This document shows positions 36,051 to 49,200 of a stretch of DNA of 64,000 nt, one piece after another. Below the pieces are notes generated by a model. It was not told where the DNA came from. It made no database searches and saw only the letters and a program-made list of their open reading frames with translations. The translations under genes and the position numbers were made by a program. How positions within the stretch are numbered: the stretch's first letter is position 1; each line of letters opens with the position of its first letter. This stretch comes from Liquidambar formosana (Eukaryota; Streptophyta; Magnoliopsida; Saxifragales; Altingiaceae): positions 20,731,046-20,795,045 of the forward strand of contig CM077824.1 in the NCBI GenBank assembly GCA_039720395.1, in the 5' to 3' direction.

Positions 36051-38230
36051 TACTAACCTTTCTGCTTCTTCTTCTTCTTGTTTTTTTTTTTTTTTTTTTT
36101 TTTAATTGTTTTTTAATTTTTATTTATAATCATGATTTATTTTGTACCTCATACCATTTTGTTTCTTCCTTTTTGTATTCCAGGAGATTATTGAGTTGGA
36201 GTGCATGAAAGCAAGGTGTTTCTCATTTTCTTTGCAAATGAAAGTGTTAGATATCTAGATAAATATTAGTTTGAACTGCATCGATGTAGTAATAGCAGTA
36301 AAATAGTAGCAGCAACAATTACCATCTATATGGACAGGGTTACATATAATGGCTACAGGGATACACGTGGCCAGTGCTTTTAGTATTGATGGAAACGAAT
36401 TCAACTATGGGGCTTTGAATGATTTTATTTTATTTTTAGCGACAACTATCAACTTACTTTTTGTTGGTTTTCTTGATGTGGAAACTTTCTAGCCAAGTGT
36501 TCCTTCATTCTCCTCAATTGGAAGCTTGAAGAATCTATTCTTTTATTAATTGAAAGAATGTACCATCACAACTGATAACACTTTCGGGATCTCAGAATCA
36601 TTATTTTGGTCTTTGCCGATTGAAATTCTGTCTTTTTCCATGAAAAAGGGGAGGACAAATTTGTAAGTTGAGTGTGCAACCGCAATCACTAACAGGCCTA
36701 GCAGTTTTTGACAAAATTGATACCCGCATCCAAATATCTTGGGATCTTGCCATTATAGATTGTTTTTAACAATTAAGTGAAGATGTGATGCAGAACCTTT
36801 AGGGGATAGTATCAGGATTGCGATGTGGTAGGCTTTGAAGAGGGTTGGAGTGGTGTTCTTTTAAGGTTTACAATTTTGGAAGCTGCTGGAATTTTCTGGA
36901 CAGCAGCTATTGTAGTGTTTAGGTGCAAGTATTTGGGGTTTGGGGTATGAGAATGAAGGCTTAATCGTTGGATGAGGTTTAGTGTGGCAAGTGGTGAAGG
37001 TTAGAAGGTTGAAAACTGCTGGAATTTCAGAAATATGATGCTGGAAATTCTAGGCAGCAGCTATTTGCCAGTAGTTATTTATGGTTTAGGAATATTAGGA
37101 TGAAGGTCTAAAGTTGGGAGGACGGTTGGGGTTGATAAAAATAGGGTTCAGGGGTTTGAAGACAGTGGATTCTGGTGAATTTAAAGAAAATACAGCAGTA
37201 GAAAACTCAGTAGTAGAAGAAGAAGATGAGCGATTTGGTTTGGTTTGTTATCATGATCTTTTATGTTTTGTTGTAATAGAAAAACACATAAAGATATTCT
37301 CTCCAAACTGAACCAACCTGACTTTTGTATGGGTTGGATTGGTTTGACTCTAGTAGTATATGGTTAGTTTGGTTCTGGACTTCTGGGTTAGTAAAATAAC
37401 AATCGACCCTTGGTCTGTTTGAATTTGGGTTGAGGATAACCCAACCCAAACTGAGCTGATTGCATCCCTAGAATACGTCATTTCGCTCAGGAACCCATTT
37501 TCTGAATTGCATGTTTGGATATGAAGGTTTGAATATAACCATGAGTAAAGTTATCATGGAACCTCTCATGCTTGTTAGGGGACCCTTTCAATTTTGTGCA
37601 GTTTTGGCTGGGGTTGAAAACCATACCAGTGTATAGGGAAACATGTGTAATTCCTTTCCCCTTGTTTATCTCCAAAAGCATCAATATTATGAACTTTACC
37701 GAGATTTATTGTACCAATAATACAACTTTCATGTAATTTTTTTTTGGGCCTTTGAATTATTTCGTTAAGCAGATGAGTTGAATTTCAGCTGATGTTGCTA
37801 GTGAAGGTTTGGCAAGATTTGGTATTGATGAAATGCACTTTTGAATGTTGCAGTTGCTGTGAGACTGTGAAGTTTCATTTTGGAAGATTGTGGCAAGACC
37901 GGCCATTTTCTGAATTTTGAACTCTGAAGATATTGTATTTATGTAAGTGTATCTGTAACTTAAAATGTTGGTGCTGCTTTTCGATTTTCCCTTTTTTACC
38001 TTCAGTAGGCACATATGAAGATATTCTGAAGACCTACTAGTTTATAATTGTAGCTACTCCTTTTGTTATGTGCATGAAAAAAACGCCTTTCACTTGGTAG
38101 TGGTAATTGTTTATCAAACGTAAGGGTAAGGGCCTGGAAGAGGAAAATCCCTTTTAAACCCCAACCAATCCCACACGTCACACCTCACTCAGAGGGTTAG
38201 TGCTTGCCAAAGAGATGCAGCCATGCTGGC
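36051..38230. other. ankC downstream region, no gene
   Basis: 36180-36960 repeats the post-ankA block (GGAGATTATTGAGTTGGAG, GATGTGGTAGGCTTTGAAG). 37100-38230 has no paralogue here and no supported gene; the small ORFs at 37114, 37487 and 37757 are unrecognisable. A poly-T run lies at about 36080-36103. Confidence 0.55.
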
Positions 38231-38571
38231 AGGGCAGGTAACATCTGGTCAAGATATTAAACTAGATTTATTATAAAAATTCTTAGAAAAAATATGATGT
38301 CGGAAAGAAGAGGATAGGGAGAGTAGTGTTAAGTGGAAGAACAATTTCTCATGCGGAGAAACCCACTGTTTATGGTGGTAGATAGGTAAAATTGTTTGGG
38401 CTATTTGAGACCTAAACAAAAATAAATAAATTATAATAACTCTTTATAATAGTTGAATCAATTATATGATTTAGATTTTATTTGTGACAACTATCAACTT
38501 CTAGTTGATTTTCTTGATGCGGAAACTTTCTAGCCAAGCATTCCCTTATTCTCCTCAATTGTTTTTTTTAA

Positions 38572-39116
38572 GGGTAAATTGCATTTTAGGGTCCAAAGTT
38601 TGGGTTAAGTTTTACTTTAAGTTCCAAAGTTTAAATTGCATCAATTCAGTATCACAATTATTAGTTGAGTTGCAATTTAGGGTCTACTGTCAAAAATTTA
38701 TGTTTTATCCCTATTTTGCCATTTTTATGAGTTTGAAACCCCTATTTTACCCTTATCAACATCTAATAATCTTTAATTATTTTGAACAGATATGAATTAC
38801 TCTTATCTTATTTCTTTCCTTATATTACCCCTATCAACATCTAATAAACCTCTATATTTTTCATTTACAAAACTACAAATCTGACGACGAAGTGATTCAG
38901 ATCTAATCAATGTATAAGGGTTTATTGATGTTGACAGAGGTAAAATAGGGTTTTCAAACCCATAAAAAATGCAAAGTAGGGATAATTCAAAAAATCTGAC
39001 GGCAGGCGCAAATTGCAACTCAACTAATAATTCGGGACTGAATTGAAGCAATTTAAATTTTGGATCCCTAAAGTGAAACTTGACGTAAACTTTAGACCCT
39101 AAAATGTAATTTACCC
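38572..39116. mobile_element. MULE-like foldback MITE, S2 copy
   Basis: Paralogue of 349-893: GGGTAAATTGC...GTAATTTACCC, same internal foldback. Confidence 0.75.
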
Positions 39117-39483
39117 CCCTTTTATATATATATATATAATAAATAAAGGGTAGAAGAGAGAGGGAGGGGGGGGGAACCAATCATGGTGACTCTACTTGAG
39201 CGTGACCATAGTAGCTCCCCTATCGTTGAGGAATCAATGACAAGAGGGGCCTAGATGAACCCACAAAGTGGGGGACTGCAAGCGCTTCCTCAAGTCGGTT
39301 GAGTCATAGTTTGATCTTAGCCCCACCAAAGATTAGTGGTTTCAGGCATGAGTAGGACCATTAAGAGACAAATTTATCCTGATTTAAAGAAAAAATAAAT
39401 AAAGTAAATTCGTTAGTTCGAATTTGCAACAGTTAACACTAACAAGTCCATTAGTTTCTAGCAAAATGAATGATAGCTTCTTA

Positions 39484-39847
39484 GAGTATCTCCAAAGAAG
39501 ATGTCAAATTCTACATCAACGTAAAAAATGACTATAAAAGGCATTGCCAAGTTTTAAATTTCTTTCCAACCAAGCGACCTTTGCTGAGTTGGAATTGAAG
39601 CCCATCTCTTGATGCCAAATTTGACATCCTTTTAAGTTATGTCTTTTTATTTTTTAAAATATTTTATTTCAAATTTAACCATTGTAAAATTTGATTTCTT
39701 CATTTTTGTATTTGACTTATTGGGTGTAGTAGTTTGTTTTAAGTAAGCCTTCAAATTTGGCATATTGGGTGGAGTAACCAATTTTAAGTGAACTTTCAAA
39801 TTACCACATGACATTAAAAAATTTAACGTCTCCCGGTGGAGATGCTC
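39484..39847. mobile_element. PIF/Harbinger-type MITE, S2 copy
   Basis: Paralogue of 1252-1636, GAGTATCTCCAAAG...GGAGATGCTC; the right TTA has decayed. Confidence 0.7.
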
Positions 39848-40156
39848 TAACTATTTTGGGAGGGTGGCGATATTGCCACATCTCAAATATCTTCTTCCAC
39901 GGCTTCTTGAAAATTAAGGGAGTGAAAGGACTATTTGGCCCTTCTCTCTTTCCTCCTCCACAGTGGACTCTGTGAACCACAATCCTCTTTCCTATATCTC
40001 TAACAAAACATTGAGTGGTTGCTTCATCTTCTTTGAGGATCGAGTTTGAATTTGAGCCTAATTCTTGCAACTAAATAATTGGTGCGTGGGTCCATTATTG
40101 GCAACATATAAGGAATTGGGAGGTACATGGTGAGAGCTTAAACAAGACCCAATAAC

Positions 40157-40373
40157 GGGATTCGGATTTGGTGGAGTTGGCTACTTTTACTGCATGGTGT
40201 AATAAACGTAGGATTAGTATCACATGGCAAGGAGGAGAAATGAAATGTTGAAATTTGAGAGATGCATTTCTCCTCTTGCCTAACGCCTAATAGTCCTCCA
40301 TTTCTTCTCCTTGTCACATGTCATTAATCATACGTTTACTACACCATGCAATAACTTCACCAAATCCAAATCC
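40157..40373. mobile_element. Long-TIR MITE, S2 copy
   Basis: Paralogue of 2591-2809; GGGATTCGGATTTGGTG against CACCAAATCCAAATCC, flanks CCCAATAAC / CCCAGTAAC. Confidence 0.65.
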
Positions 40374-41401
40374 CCCAGTAACGTCCCTCATATACAGGCA
40401 TCTCTATTTTGCGATGATTTCTCAAGTGGAGGTTGATGGAAAATGATGGTTGGAGGTTAAGGGAAAAGTAGTTGAGGCAAAAAAATGGTTCACATCCAAT
40501 GAAGCAATTACTTTTTTCATGTAATGCATTTTTAGTCCGTAGCAATGCAGAAAATGGTTTTACATTACCAAAATGCCTCTCAGGGGTGTGTAGGACACAC
40601 ATAGTGCGTGTACTATAAAACCCATGCTCTCTAGCAACTGCCACCAATCAGCATACACAAAACACCTTTCCTATACACACCCACCCCATATATACTAGCA
40701 GTGGGAATACACATGATGCGTGTGCGACTTGATCAAAGTGTCACGTAAGACCTTTTAATGAGGGTCAACTTTTAAAGAATTGGTTAACCAAAAAAAAGAA
40801 AAGAAAAAAACGCAGAACATGTGTCAATCTACAAGAGGCCAAAAAAAAAAAAAAAAATGGTAACTAATGAGGGAAATTGTGGGTCTATGCATGAATAAAA
40901 AATTTAATAACTAATTGGTATAGTTAAGAAATTTAAAAATTTTTGATAACTGATAGCAGTTTTACAATTCAGCATGAATTCATCCAAACCAATTGATTCC
41001 ACTTATTGCATGAAACATGGCGGTTACTCATCCTTTATTTTTCGTTTTTTTTTTTAAAATAAAAAATAAAAGTATACCACTTCGTGGAGAGAAAACAAAG
41101 ATCTATAGCATCGCATGTGCAAAGCAGTACAATATGCAATGCATCGCATGTGCAAAGTAGTACAATGTGCAAATCCTTGGCACAATTGGTGTGTGATGCT
41201 AGACTTCCGTGCAAGTCTAACTTTTATGTAACTTGGCCGACCCAAAAAGGAAAAAAAGAAGAAAAACTAAATTAATTTGGTTTAGTTTTGGTTTACATGT
41301 TAAAAAAACCAAATCAAACTGAAAAAACCGAAGTATATATAATAATATTATATATTAAACTTTAATATGTAAATTTCCTATTACTTAGATTGACATATGT
41401 T

Positions 41402-43281
41402 GAGGGCAGGGTTTTGGGTTGGAAGGAGAATTTGTTATCCGAGGCTGGGAAGGAGGTGGTTCTCAAAACTGTAGTGCTAGCCATGCCTAATTTTGCCATG
41501 GCCTGTTTCAAGGAAATTAACTCATGCCTCGCTCAATTTTGGTGGGGAAATGGAGAGACTAAGAGACGGATACACTGGGTGAGTTGGGATAGATTAACAA
41601 ACCCAAAGATTGAGGGGGGTCTTGGCTTTAGAGAGTTGGAAAGCTTCAATCTAGCCATGCTAGCTAAACAAGGCTAGCGGATAATGACCAAGCCGCACTC
41701 TATGTTGGCGAGAATCTACCACGGGAAGTACTACCACAGGTCAAGTTTTTTGGATGCAAAACTAGGCAGTATTCCCTCATGGGCGTGGCAGAGTCTACTG
41801 GAAGGTAGGAAAATTTTGCAAGCCGGAGTCAGATGGTGCATAGGATATGGGAAGAGTGTGCATATATGGAAGGATTTGTGGCTTCCGGAATTGATTACCT
41901 TTAAAGTCAAAACCTAGCCCCTACTAGTACTTCTGTTATATGGGTGTCTGACTTAATGAATTTGGACAGGAAAGGTTGGAATGAACATTTAGTGAGATAA
42001 TTGCTGGAGGCTGAGGAGGCTACTATAGTCCTTAGGATGCCGGTGTCTTGGATGGATAAGAGTGACAAACTGATATGGCACTACACTTCAAATGGGAGGT
42101 ACTCGGTTAAAACGGGTTATGCAACTGCTAGAAATCTTGTAAGGAATGTGCTTCTCTCACATAGGCGTACTGAGGGTGAATCTAGTCGACGTTATCTTGA
42201 TAAGAAATTCTGGAAATTTCTGTGGAGTATCCAAATCCTAGGGAATTTACATCATTTTTTATGGAGATGTGCACAGGAGGTTTTACCATTGGGGAACAAG
42301 TTAAAACATAGAATTTTGGGATGGATTGGGATGTGCCTATTCTGTAGAGAGGACGAAACCATTACACACCTATTTTTTCAATGTCAGTTTGCATGAGTTG
42401 TATGGTATGGGAGTCAGCTTCAACTAGATAGTGGTTCCATCTCAAGACCTTCCTTTATTCACTCTGTAGAAGTTCTCATGGGCAAATGGAGGGAGGAGTC
42501 ATCAGAACCAGATTTGTTACACTTAGTGGCCTTCATATTATGGTGTATCTGGAAAGCACAAAACAATAAGTGCTTTACTGGGAAAGAATGGACTCTCAGG
42601 GGAAGTGATCATGAAAGCGACAGGTGATGCCTCAAAATATATTACAGTAATGAATCCCAAGATGGCTTCGGGAACTAGAACCACTTTTTCTGTTCCTAGG
42701 GAGAGCGCGGTGTGCAAAGGTGGTATCCCCTACCAGATCCCCTTTTCAAACTCAATGCTAATGGGGCTTGGATAACAAAAGATGGTATAGGGGGGGTGGG
42801 GATTGTGATTAGGGATGAATGTGGTTTGTTTATAGCAGGGATGGCTAAAAGAATCCAGTTCATGGGTAGTGCACAAATGGTGGAAGCTATAGCCCTCCGA
42901 GAAGGGATCCGTTTCGCCTTAGATACAAGTATCAAAGGTCTTGTGGTTGAGGCTGATGCAAAAGGCATAATAGAAAGCTTAAGGAGCAGGAAACTAGTGT
43001 CAGTAGAAGTGGAGATAGTGTGTGATGATATCAAGCAATTGGCAAGTGAAGCACATGTTACAGACTTTAGCTATGTGCCCAGGAAGTGTAATCGGGCTGC
43101 AGATGCAGTGGCTAAGTTTGCTCTTAGGGTGGATGTCCCTGATGTATGGATTGAAATCCCCTCTTCTTGGCTGTCCCCTTTTCTTGAGAAGGATATGCCC
43201 TCATCTTTGTAACCTTTTATGGTTTTCTTTTGAATAAACTTATCTTTTATCGTTTAATTTATAAAATAAAAAAAAAAAAAA
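41402..43281 (+). mobile_element. 5'-truncated L1-type LINE, RT tail to RNase H
   Basis: A perfect 15-bp duplication AGATTGACATATGTT flanks it (41387-41401 and 43282-43296); the S1 empty site is at about 3905-3920. Fragments in order: RT C-terminal region ([19 protein letters not shown], ~41390-41677), connector (WKDLWLPE), zf-RVT (LWRCAQEVLP, CLFCREDETITHLFFQC; 42001-42396) and RNase H (42712-43212: FKLNANGAW, MVEAIALREGI, VVEADAKGI, YVPRKCNRAADAVAKFA). The first RNase H Asp is Asn here (NANG). In-frame stops near 41675, 41915 and 42394 break the ORF. A poly-A tail ends it. Typical target-primed 5' truncation; inactive. Confidence 0.95.
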
Positions 43282-44231
43282 AGATTGACATATGTTAATA
43301 TGTTTCTATTTTGATATAATATTTAATGTTTTTTTTAGTTGACAATGTTTAATGCTATTATTAAATCCGTTTTTATTTTTAATTTAGATTGTCATTTTTC
43401 TCATTTTGTTATGTGTATCCAATTATCCATGATTTGATGCTACTTGTTAGGAGAAAACCGAACCAAATTGATATTTTTTTGTTTGGTTTTGGTTCAGTAA
43501 ATACCAAACCGAAGTATTTTGATTTGGTTTGAAATTTTCTCTAAAATCAAACCAAATCAAACCATGAACACTCCTAATTTTCACTACATAAAACTGTCAT
43601 ACAAAAATCTACATTTTGTAGTTTTTTTTTTCTTTTTTTCAAAAAATAAAAAAGGGATTTTAACTTTCATGGGCCGTGGTTGATTAAAAAAAAAGGAAAA
43701 AATTCCTCTTTTTTTCTTTGCTAGCTCTATCAAAAAGAAAAAAAGAAGAAGAAATAAACAGTTTTTAAGAGACTAAAGAAATCAAGTAGGAGTGTAACTC
43801 CCTACTCTTTTAATTATTTTTTTTCCACTACTTGAATTAGTTTTAAAGACGCCACAATTCAATAGTTTTAAGATGTGGGGTCTTATTTTCATTTCGACGT
43901 GGCTGATAAATAAATAAATAAAAGGTTTGGAAAAAAAATAAAGCTTTTTTTCCTCCCTCTTTTTAATCGTGATCCCCCCACCCCCCCCCCCCCCCCCAAA
44001 AAAAAAAAAAAAAAAAAGGGGGGAAGCAAGCAAATGGAAAAGTTTTAAACTGAAAACCATCTAATTTAAACCTTCATGTCTGTGGTGCTATTTTTTTGGA
44101 TACGAGGATGAATGTATGTGGTGCTATTTAATCCTCTATGAAGCCAAGAATGAAAGTAAGGAAAGAAACAACAACAAAGAGAAATCACTGTTGGCACAAT
44201 TTCCTCAGTTTTTTTGGCCTCCAATTTCCTG

Positions 44232-45461
44232 TCGGCACAATTTCATCAATGTTTTCTAGCCTCATGAAGCAGCTACTATCTGTCAAATTCCCCTCAGTGA
44301 TAGGTTACCTAACGACAAGCTGATGTGGCACTATCACCCTAAAGGTATTTACACTGTCCGCAGTGCTTATATGATGGAGATGGAAAATCTACGACGGCAT
44401 TATGGAAACACAACTGGGGAAAGTTCAAGCAATGGCCATGGGTTTATGGTTGGTGCTTACATTTGGAAGCAATCTATTCCTAGCAAAGTGAAGCACTTTG
44501 TATGGCGAGCTCTTAGAGGTATTCTTCCGACGAGGGCTACTCTTGCGCGCCGGCGAATCCCTGTCGATCCCCTTTGCCCTGTGTGCCGACAAGAAGTAGA
44601 ATCCATAATTCACAGCCTTAGGGAGTGCAGCTTTGTCAGGCTTGTTTGGCAGTGTAGTGGTCTCCGATGGCAAGGAGATGTAGTATCGATTCCATGTCTA
44701 GGGGATTGGTTGGATAACTTATATCAACAGTTGGATAAGGAGGAGTTTGCGCAAGTGTTGATAACCATGTGGGCGATTTGGCTTGGGAGGAACCGTCTAG
44801 TTTTCGATGGGATTCGGGAACTACCAAGCGAGCTTGTTGGCAGGGCATCCAAGGCTTGGAAAGATTTCTCAGAAGCTGTCGCGAATATGGCCAGATCAGG
44901 GGGCTGTCCAAGGGTGATATGGCGTCTGCCGAGGGTGGGGGCTTACAAAATCAATGTTGATGGTGCTTTGTTTATGGATCACCACTGTGTTGGACTGGGA
45001 GTAATGGTCAGGGACAGTGGGGGCCAAGCTATAGCCGCCGGATCTAAGAAGATTCCTGGCTTTTTTCCACCAACTATAGTGGAAGCCATGGCATTTCGTT
45101 TTGCAATGGGGTTTGGGCGAGATTTGGGGTTACATGCGGTGGAAGTGGAAGGAGACAGCTTGGAGGTTGTTAATGCCCTTCTTTCAGGTGAGGTCTTATT
45201 AACCCCTTTGGGTCTTCTTATCGAGGATATCCTCACCGATGCTGCTCAATTTTTTGAGGAGGTGTCTTTCTCTCATATCCGTCGTGGAAGCAATAAGGTA
45301 GCTCACGGTCTTGCAAGGTATGCTAAGAATGTAGAGGATTTATGTGTGTGGATTGAGGAAGTCCCAGAGTTTATTCGGGACCTTTTTCTTGTTGATTTGG
45401 CTCAATGTTCCAATTAATTCAATGTCTTAGATCGTTTCTCAAAAAAAAAAAAAAAAAAAAA
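44232..45461 (+). mobile_element. 5'-truncated LINE with intact zf-RVT/RNase H ORF
   Basis: The direct repeat AATTTCCTG flanks it (44223-44231 and 45462-45470), with the empty site in S1 near 4768. The 364-codon ORF (44323-45417) is open to its natural stop: MWHYHPKGIYTVRSAY, zinc-knuckle motif CPVCRQEVESIIHSLREC, then RNase H with YKINVDGALF, TIVEAMAFRFAM, VEVEGDSLEVV and HIRRGSNKVAHGLARYA, so all usual catalytic acids are present. No RT or endonuclease remains. A ~23-nt A tail follows at 45440. An unbroken ORF suggests a younger insertion than its neighbour. This is a retroelement fragment, not a host gene. Confidence 0.93.
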
Positions 45462-46281
45462 AATTTCCTGACGTTTAATTTAAGGTATTGATGGAGATAA
45501 ATTTATCCTCCTCCTAATTCCCCTAGACCACATTGATTTCCTAGCTCAGAGTTTTTTGAGATGATGCTTTATGAAGAAACATGGAGATTAGGGGGGGAAA
45601 AAAGAAAACTAAGAGGGTAAACAAATAAACGAGAGAAAATAGGAGATGATAAGAGAGTGTCTTTCACTCAAAGAGAGAAAAGGATATAACCTAGGAGTGA
45701 AACGTGGGAAGTAGGAGAAGGAGAACCATCAAACAATAAAAAAATATTGAAGACATTGTAACAAAAGAAAAGGAAAGAGAAATAGGAAAAATAATCAAAA
45801 TTAAACCGAAGCATTCGAAATTAGACTTGAATACTGGCTATGAAAATCAAGAAGCAAAAAATAATGTAATAATTCGGCCCAAATCACCTATACAACAAAC
45901 AATACCCAAGATAAAAAAATTAAAAATTAAAAATTAAAAAAAATAAAACAAAAAAAATGTATGAAAATCAAGAAGAACAAACGTGAAAAAAAAAAAATAG
46001 AATGAAAAAAAAAGGAGGATATAAGGAAATCAAATTATATGTTCATGCCGATACTCCAATAGAAATAAAAATTACTTGGTTAAAGGAAACACAAGAGTGG
46101 AAAGAGAAACCAAAAAAAAAAAAAAAAAAGAAATTGTTAGATTACCAATTTCAGGAAGGGCTGAAAAAGTTAATTAAAAGTATGTAAAAGCAAACGTAGA
46201 GGGTAGAGGGTGTTTCAATAATGTCCAAGCCTTTAGCTTTCATTTCCTCTTTGTTGAGTTATAAATCCACAATAAAAAAAT

Positions 46282-49200
46282 AGGGGCATTTAGCCACAAG
46301 CCCCCGTTTTTAGTACTTATAAAGGATCAAGTCTCTTTTTAAAAAAACTTATTTAAGCCTCAAGTCCAATGTTAGATGATTGGACAAAAATGCCCCAACA
46401 CTCTAAAGTCTTTCCATTCAAATTTTGTAAAGAATTAAATTCTCCATAATAACTTTCACACAAAATCAGCGATATTCCTATTCCTCCGTTTCCAAACATT
46501 GTGTGACTGAATTAAAGGCTAATCAACGTTTCTCTGCAAGTTGATCGCGCTTCAACTTTTCCAACGCAAAAAATGGGAATTTTTCCAGCATAAAAATAGT
46601 TACATGAAGTTTATGAAATGCTACATGTTAAATTGGTAATAGTTATGTTGTAGTTGTAATTGTTTAATACAATTTCGTAATTAGTTACATGGCGGCTCAT
46701 TTGGGGGTTCTAACAAATGCATAACTTTGTTGTAACTATTTGAAGGGATGCTAAATCACCACAAAGTTTCATGTTTTGGGGATTTAAATCAATGTACAAA
46801 TCTGCGAATTTGATTGACATACTATTGGGTTAATATTAATGGAAAAGTAATATAAGTCGTTTTATCAACGGATCTTGAAGGGGATAAACATGGGAATCCT
46901 CATGATTTCCACAAAAATTGTGGAGAAGATTCGCATAAAGAATCTTGCTAATTGCTAAATGTCAACTGCCTACTAAAATACCATTTTGAGCAAGAATGTA
47001 AAAATGGAATTCGTGAATCTGACTAACACAATAAGTTGTTTAAATGGTAATGTTTCCAGCGATAAGCCAACTTGAGGAGAAATTATTCCATGTAACAGTT
47101 ATACCTGACGTGGTATAACCGTCCAACAAAAATGCGCCAACTGTTAGTATGACACATCACCCTCATTCTCTTAAATTGCTGATAGGAAAGAGGAGCCGGA
47201 GTACACAAAACAAAATGGCTTTTAACACCGTTCAACGCCGTTAGATGAAATTCAAATTCCATACTCCACTGAAATTTCATACTCCCGCTCAAATTTTTGC
47301 TTGAACATTTCATTTTACCAATAATTAAAATTGAAAAGAAACAAAACAAAACCAAAATTGGAGAAGCTTGCCATAGCAGTGGAGATGCTTGATGATGCAT
47401 TGCTGATGCCTACCGGCCAGTACTAGCGTGCCAATACCAGCGGATCGATGCTGCCTTTGGATCTATTACTTACCAGACTGGCTGAGATTTTTCCACGGTT
47501 ATCTCTTGGGCTAAAGATGAAATGGTAGAAACATAGCTATTTTGGCAGCGTTTGAGATAAATTTTTGACAAAGCAGATATGGTGGGGGTACTTGTGTTTA
47601 GACTCATCTCTCAACTAATAAAAGGGGGATTTTTGGGTTAAAAAAAGAAGTGGAGATTTTAGTGAGTATTTTTATCCTCCTTGATATGTTTTTTTTGTTG
47701 CTCTTTGTCTTTCCTTCATTATTTTTTTTCACGGACATCTTTTCCTATCTGGTGGACATGGCCCATCTTTTTATACAATATATTTCCCATTGAAGGCTGA
47801 ACAACAATGAAAAACTAATGGGATACAAGGATGTCTTCTCTTAAAGGGGCTGTCCCTTAACATTGCATTGCATATCTGATGTTTGAGAAAAGTTCTGAAA
47901 GAGATCAACGCACACCTTTAAAACATAGTTGCACAGCTAATTTCTTCATTATTTGATACTATAATATTGTCTTGCTTATTAGAAATATTTGAATTGTATA
48001 TAGGATATTGCATTGTTGATGTTTCTCTATGGTGTTTCGAAATCTAAGTTGTGGGTTTAGTGAGTCTTTTGGCATTCACACTCCTTTTTGGAGTTGGTGA
48101 TGTTCAATTCCAATACTTTATATAAATTTTTGTTTAAATTTTGTGATTGATACCAAGTTATGTTTTATAAATACTGGATTGGATTTTAGTGTATTATAAT
48201 TTTTATATTACATTGTTTAGATTTTGTGAATTTATTCCTTTCTTCTTCTTCTTCTTCCTTTTCTTCCTTTTTTGTGTGTGTGTGTGTGTGTGTGTGGCTA
48301 TTCTATGTTTTCTTATTCATGAAAGGAAATCATTGTTTTACCCCCCCAAAAAAAAAAAAAAACAGAGAGAGAGAGAAAGAAATCAGATTTTTGGAATCAA
48401 TATACTACTTTTGGAATCTTTACATTTGAGTGTTTGAAATGTCATGTATTCATATACTCTCATTCCTTTTCTTATTTTCAAGGTTACTTGTCTCACTTTT
48501 ATCCTAGATTAGAACTGTATGTGGTTACAAGTTGGTATTATAGAAATAGTAGCCAACCATCTTATTATGTGGTTTCATTTGATTATTTACTGTGATTTTC
48601 ATTACAAATTGAAATGATTCATTGAATTGTCTTTGGTAGTTACTTTTTCATTTTAGACTTAGTTTTTTGTATGGCTTTTGATAGTATTTTCTGTTTTGCA
48701 TGGACTGCAAAATTTGGTCTACTTATTTGGATTAGGATGCTTTTTTCATTTATGTTCCTTTCTACGAGAATCTTTTACTTGTTCAAATCCTTTTATATTT
48801 TGTTCAATTCATTTATACTTAACATGTTTATTTATATATTAACATCAGGTCTTTGCTTCTAGCATTGAGTGATTTTGAACATAATTGGGGAGGAAATGAT
48901 GCGCTGACCAAATACAAGAGGTCTTTGGAAACTAGACATATAAGAGTGTGTCTATCATGGAGTTTGAGGTGATTGGAGATGGGAAAACAGTGTACACAGC
49001 TGCCTTATAGAATGCAGATTTTTGAGTCCTTTGCTGACGAGGGTGGAGCTCACCTATATGTTGCACCATGTGGGTGTCTCACTGGAATCTCCAACCTAAC
49101 CAACCAATCTTTGGCAACTATATGCAGAGGACTTTTTTATATTGCTAAGTGATCATTAATGTGAGGCATACGGAACTATTGTACAATTGTTGATAGGAGA

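Larger units (their letters stand above)
38231..46281. repeat. Segmental duplication block S2 (paralogue of S1)
   Basis: Begins AGGGCAGGTAACATCTGGTC exactly as the window does, and follows S1 to about 46281. It is longer than S1 by two LINE insertions (41402-43281, 44232-45461) and lacks the hAT-like insert of S1. Its MITE paralogues are 38572-39116, 39484-39847 and 40157-40373. It may extend leftward beyond 38231, since S1 is cut by the window edge. A C17 run lies near 43981-43997. Confidence 0.9.

Noticed and set aside
44323..45417. Possible host RNase H gene
   Set aside because: zf-RVT plus RNase H order, poly-A tail, flanking direct repeat and an empty paralogous site show it is a truncated LINE.
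46282..47640. Possible MULE bounded by GGGGCATTTAGCC and a GGGGGATTTTTGGG run
   Set aside because: The inverted match between the ends is weak and I found no TSD.
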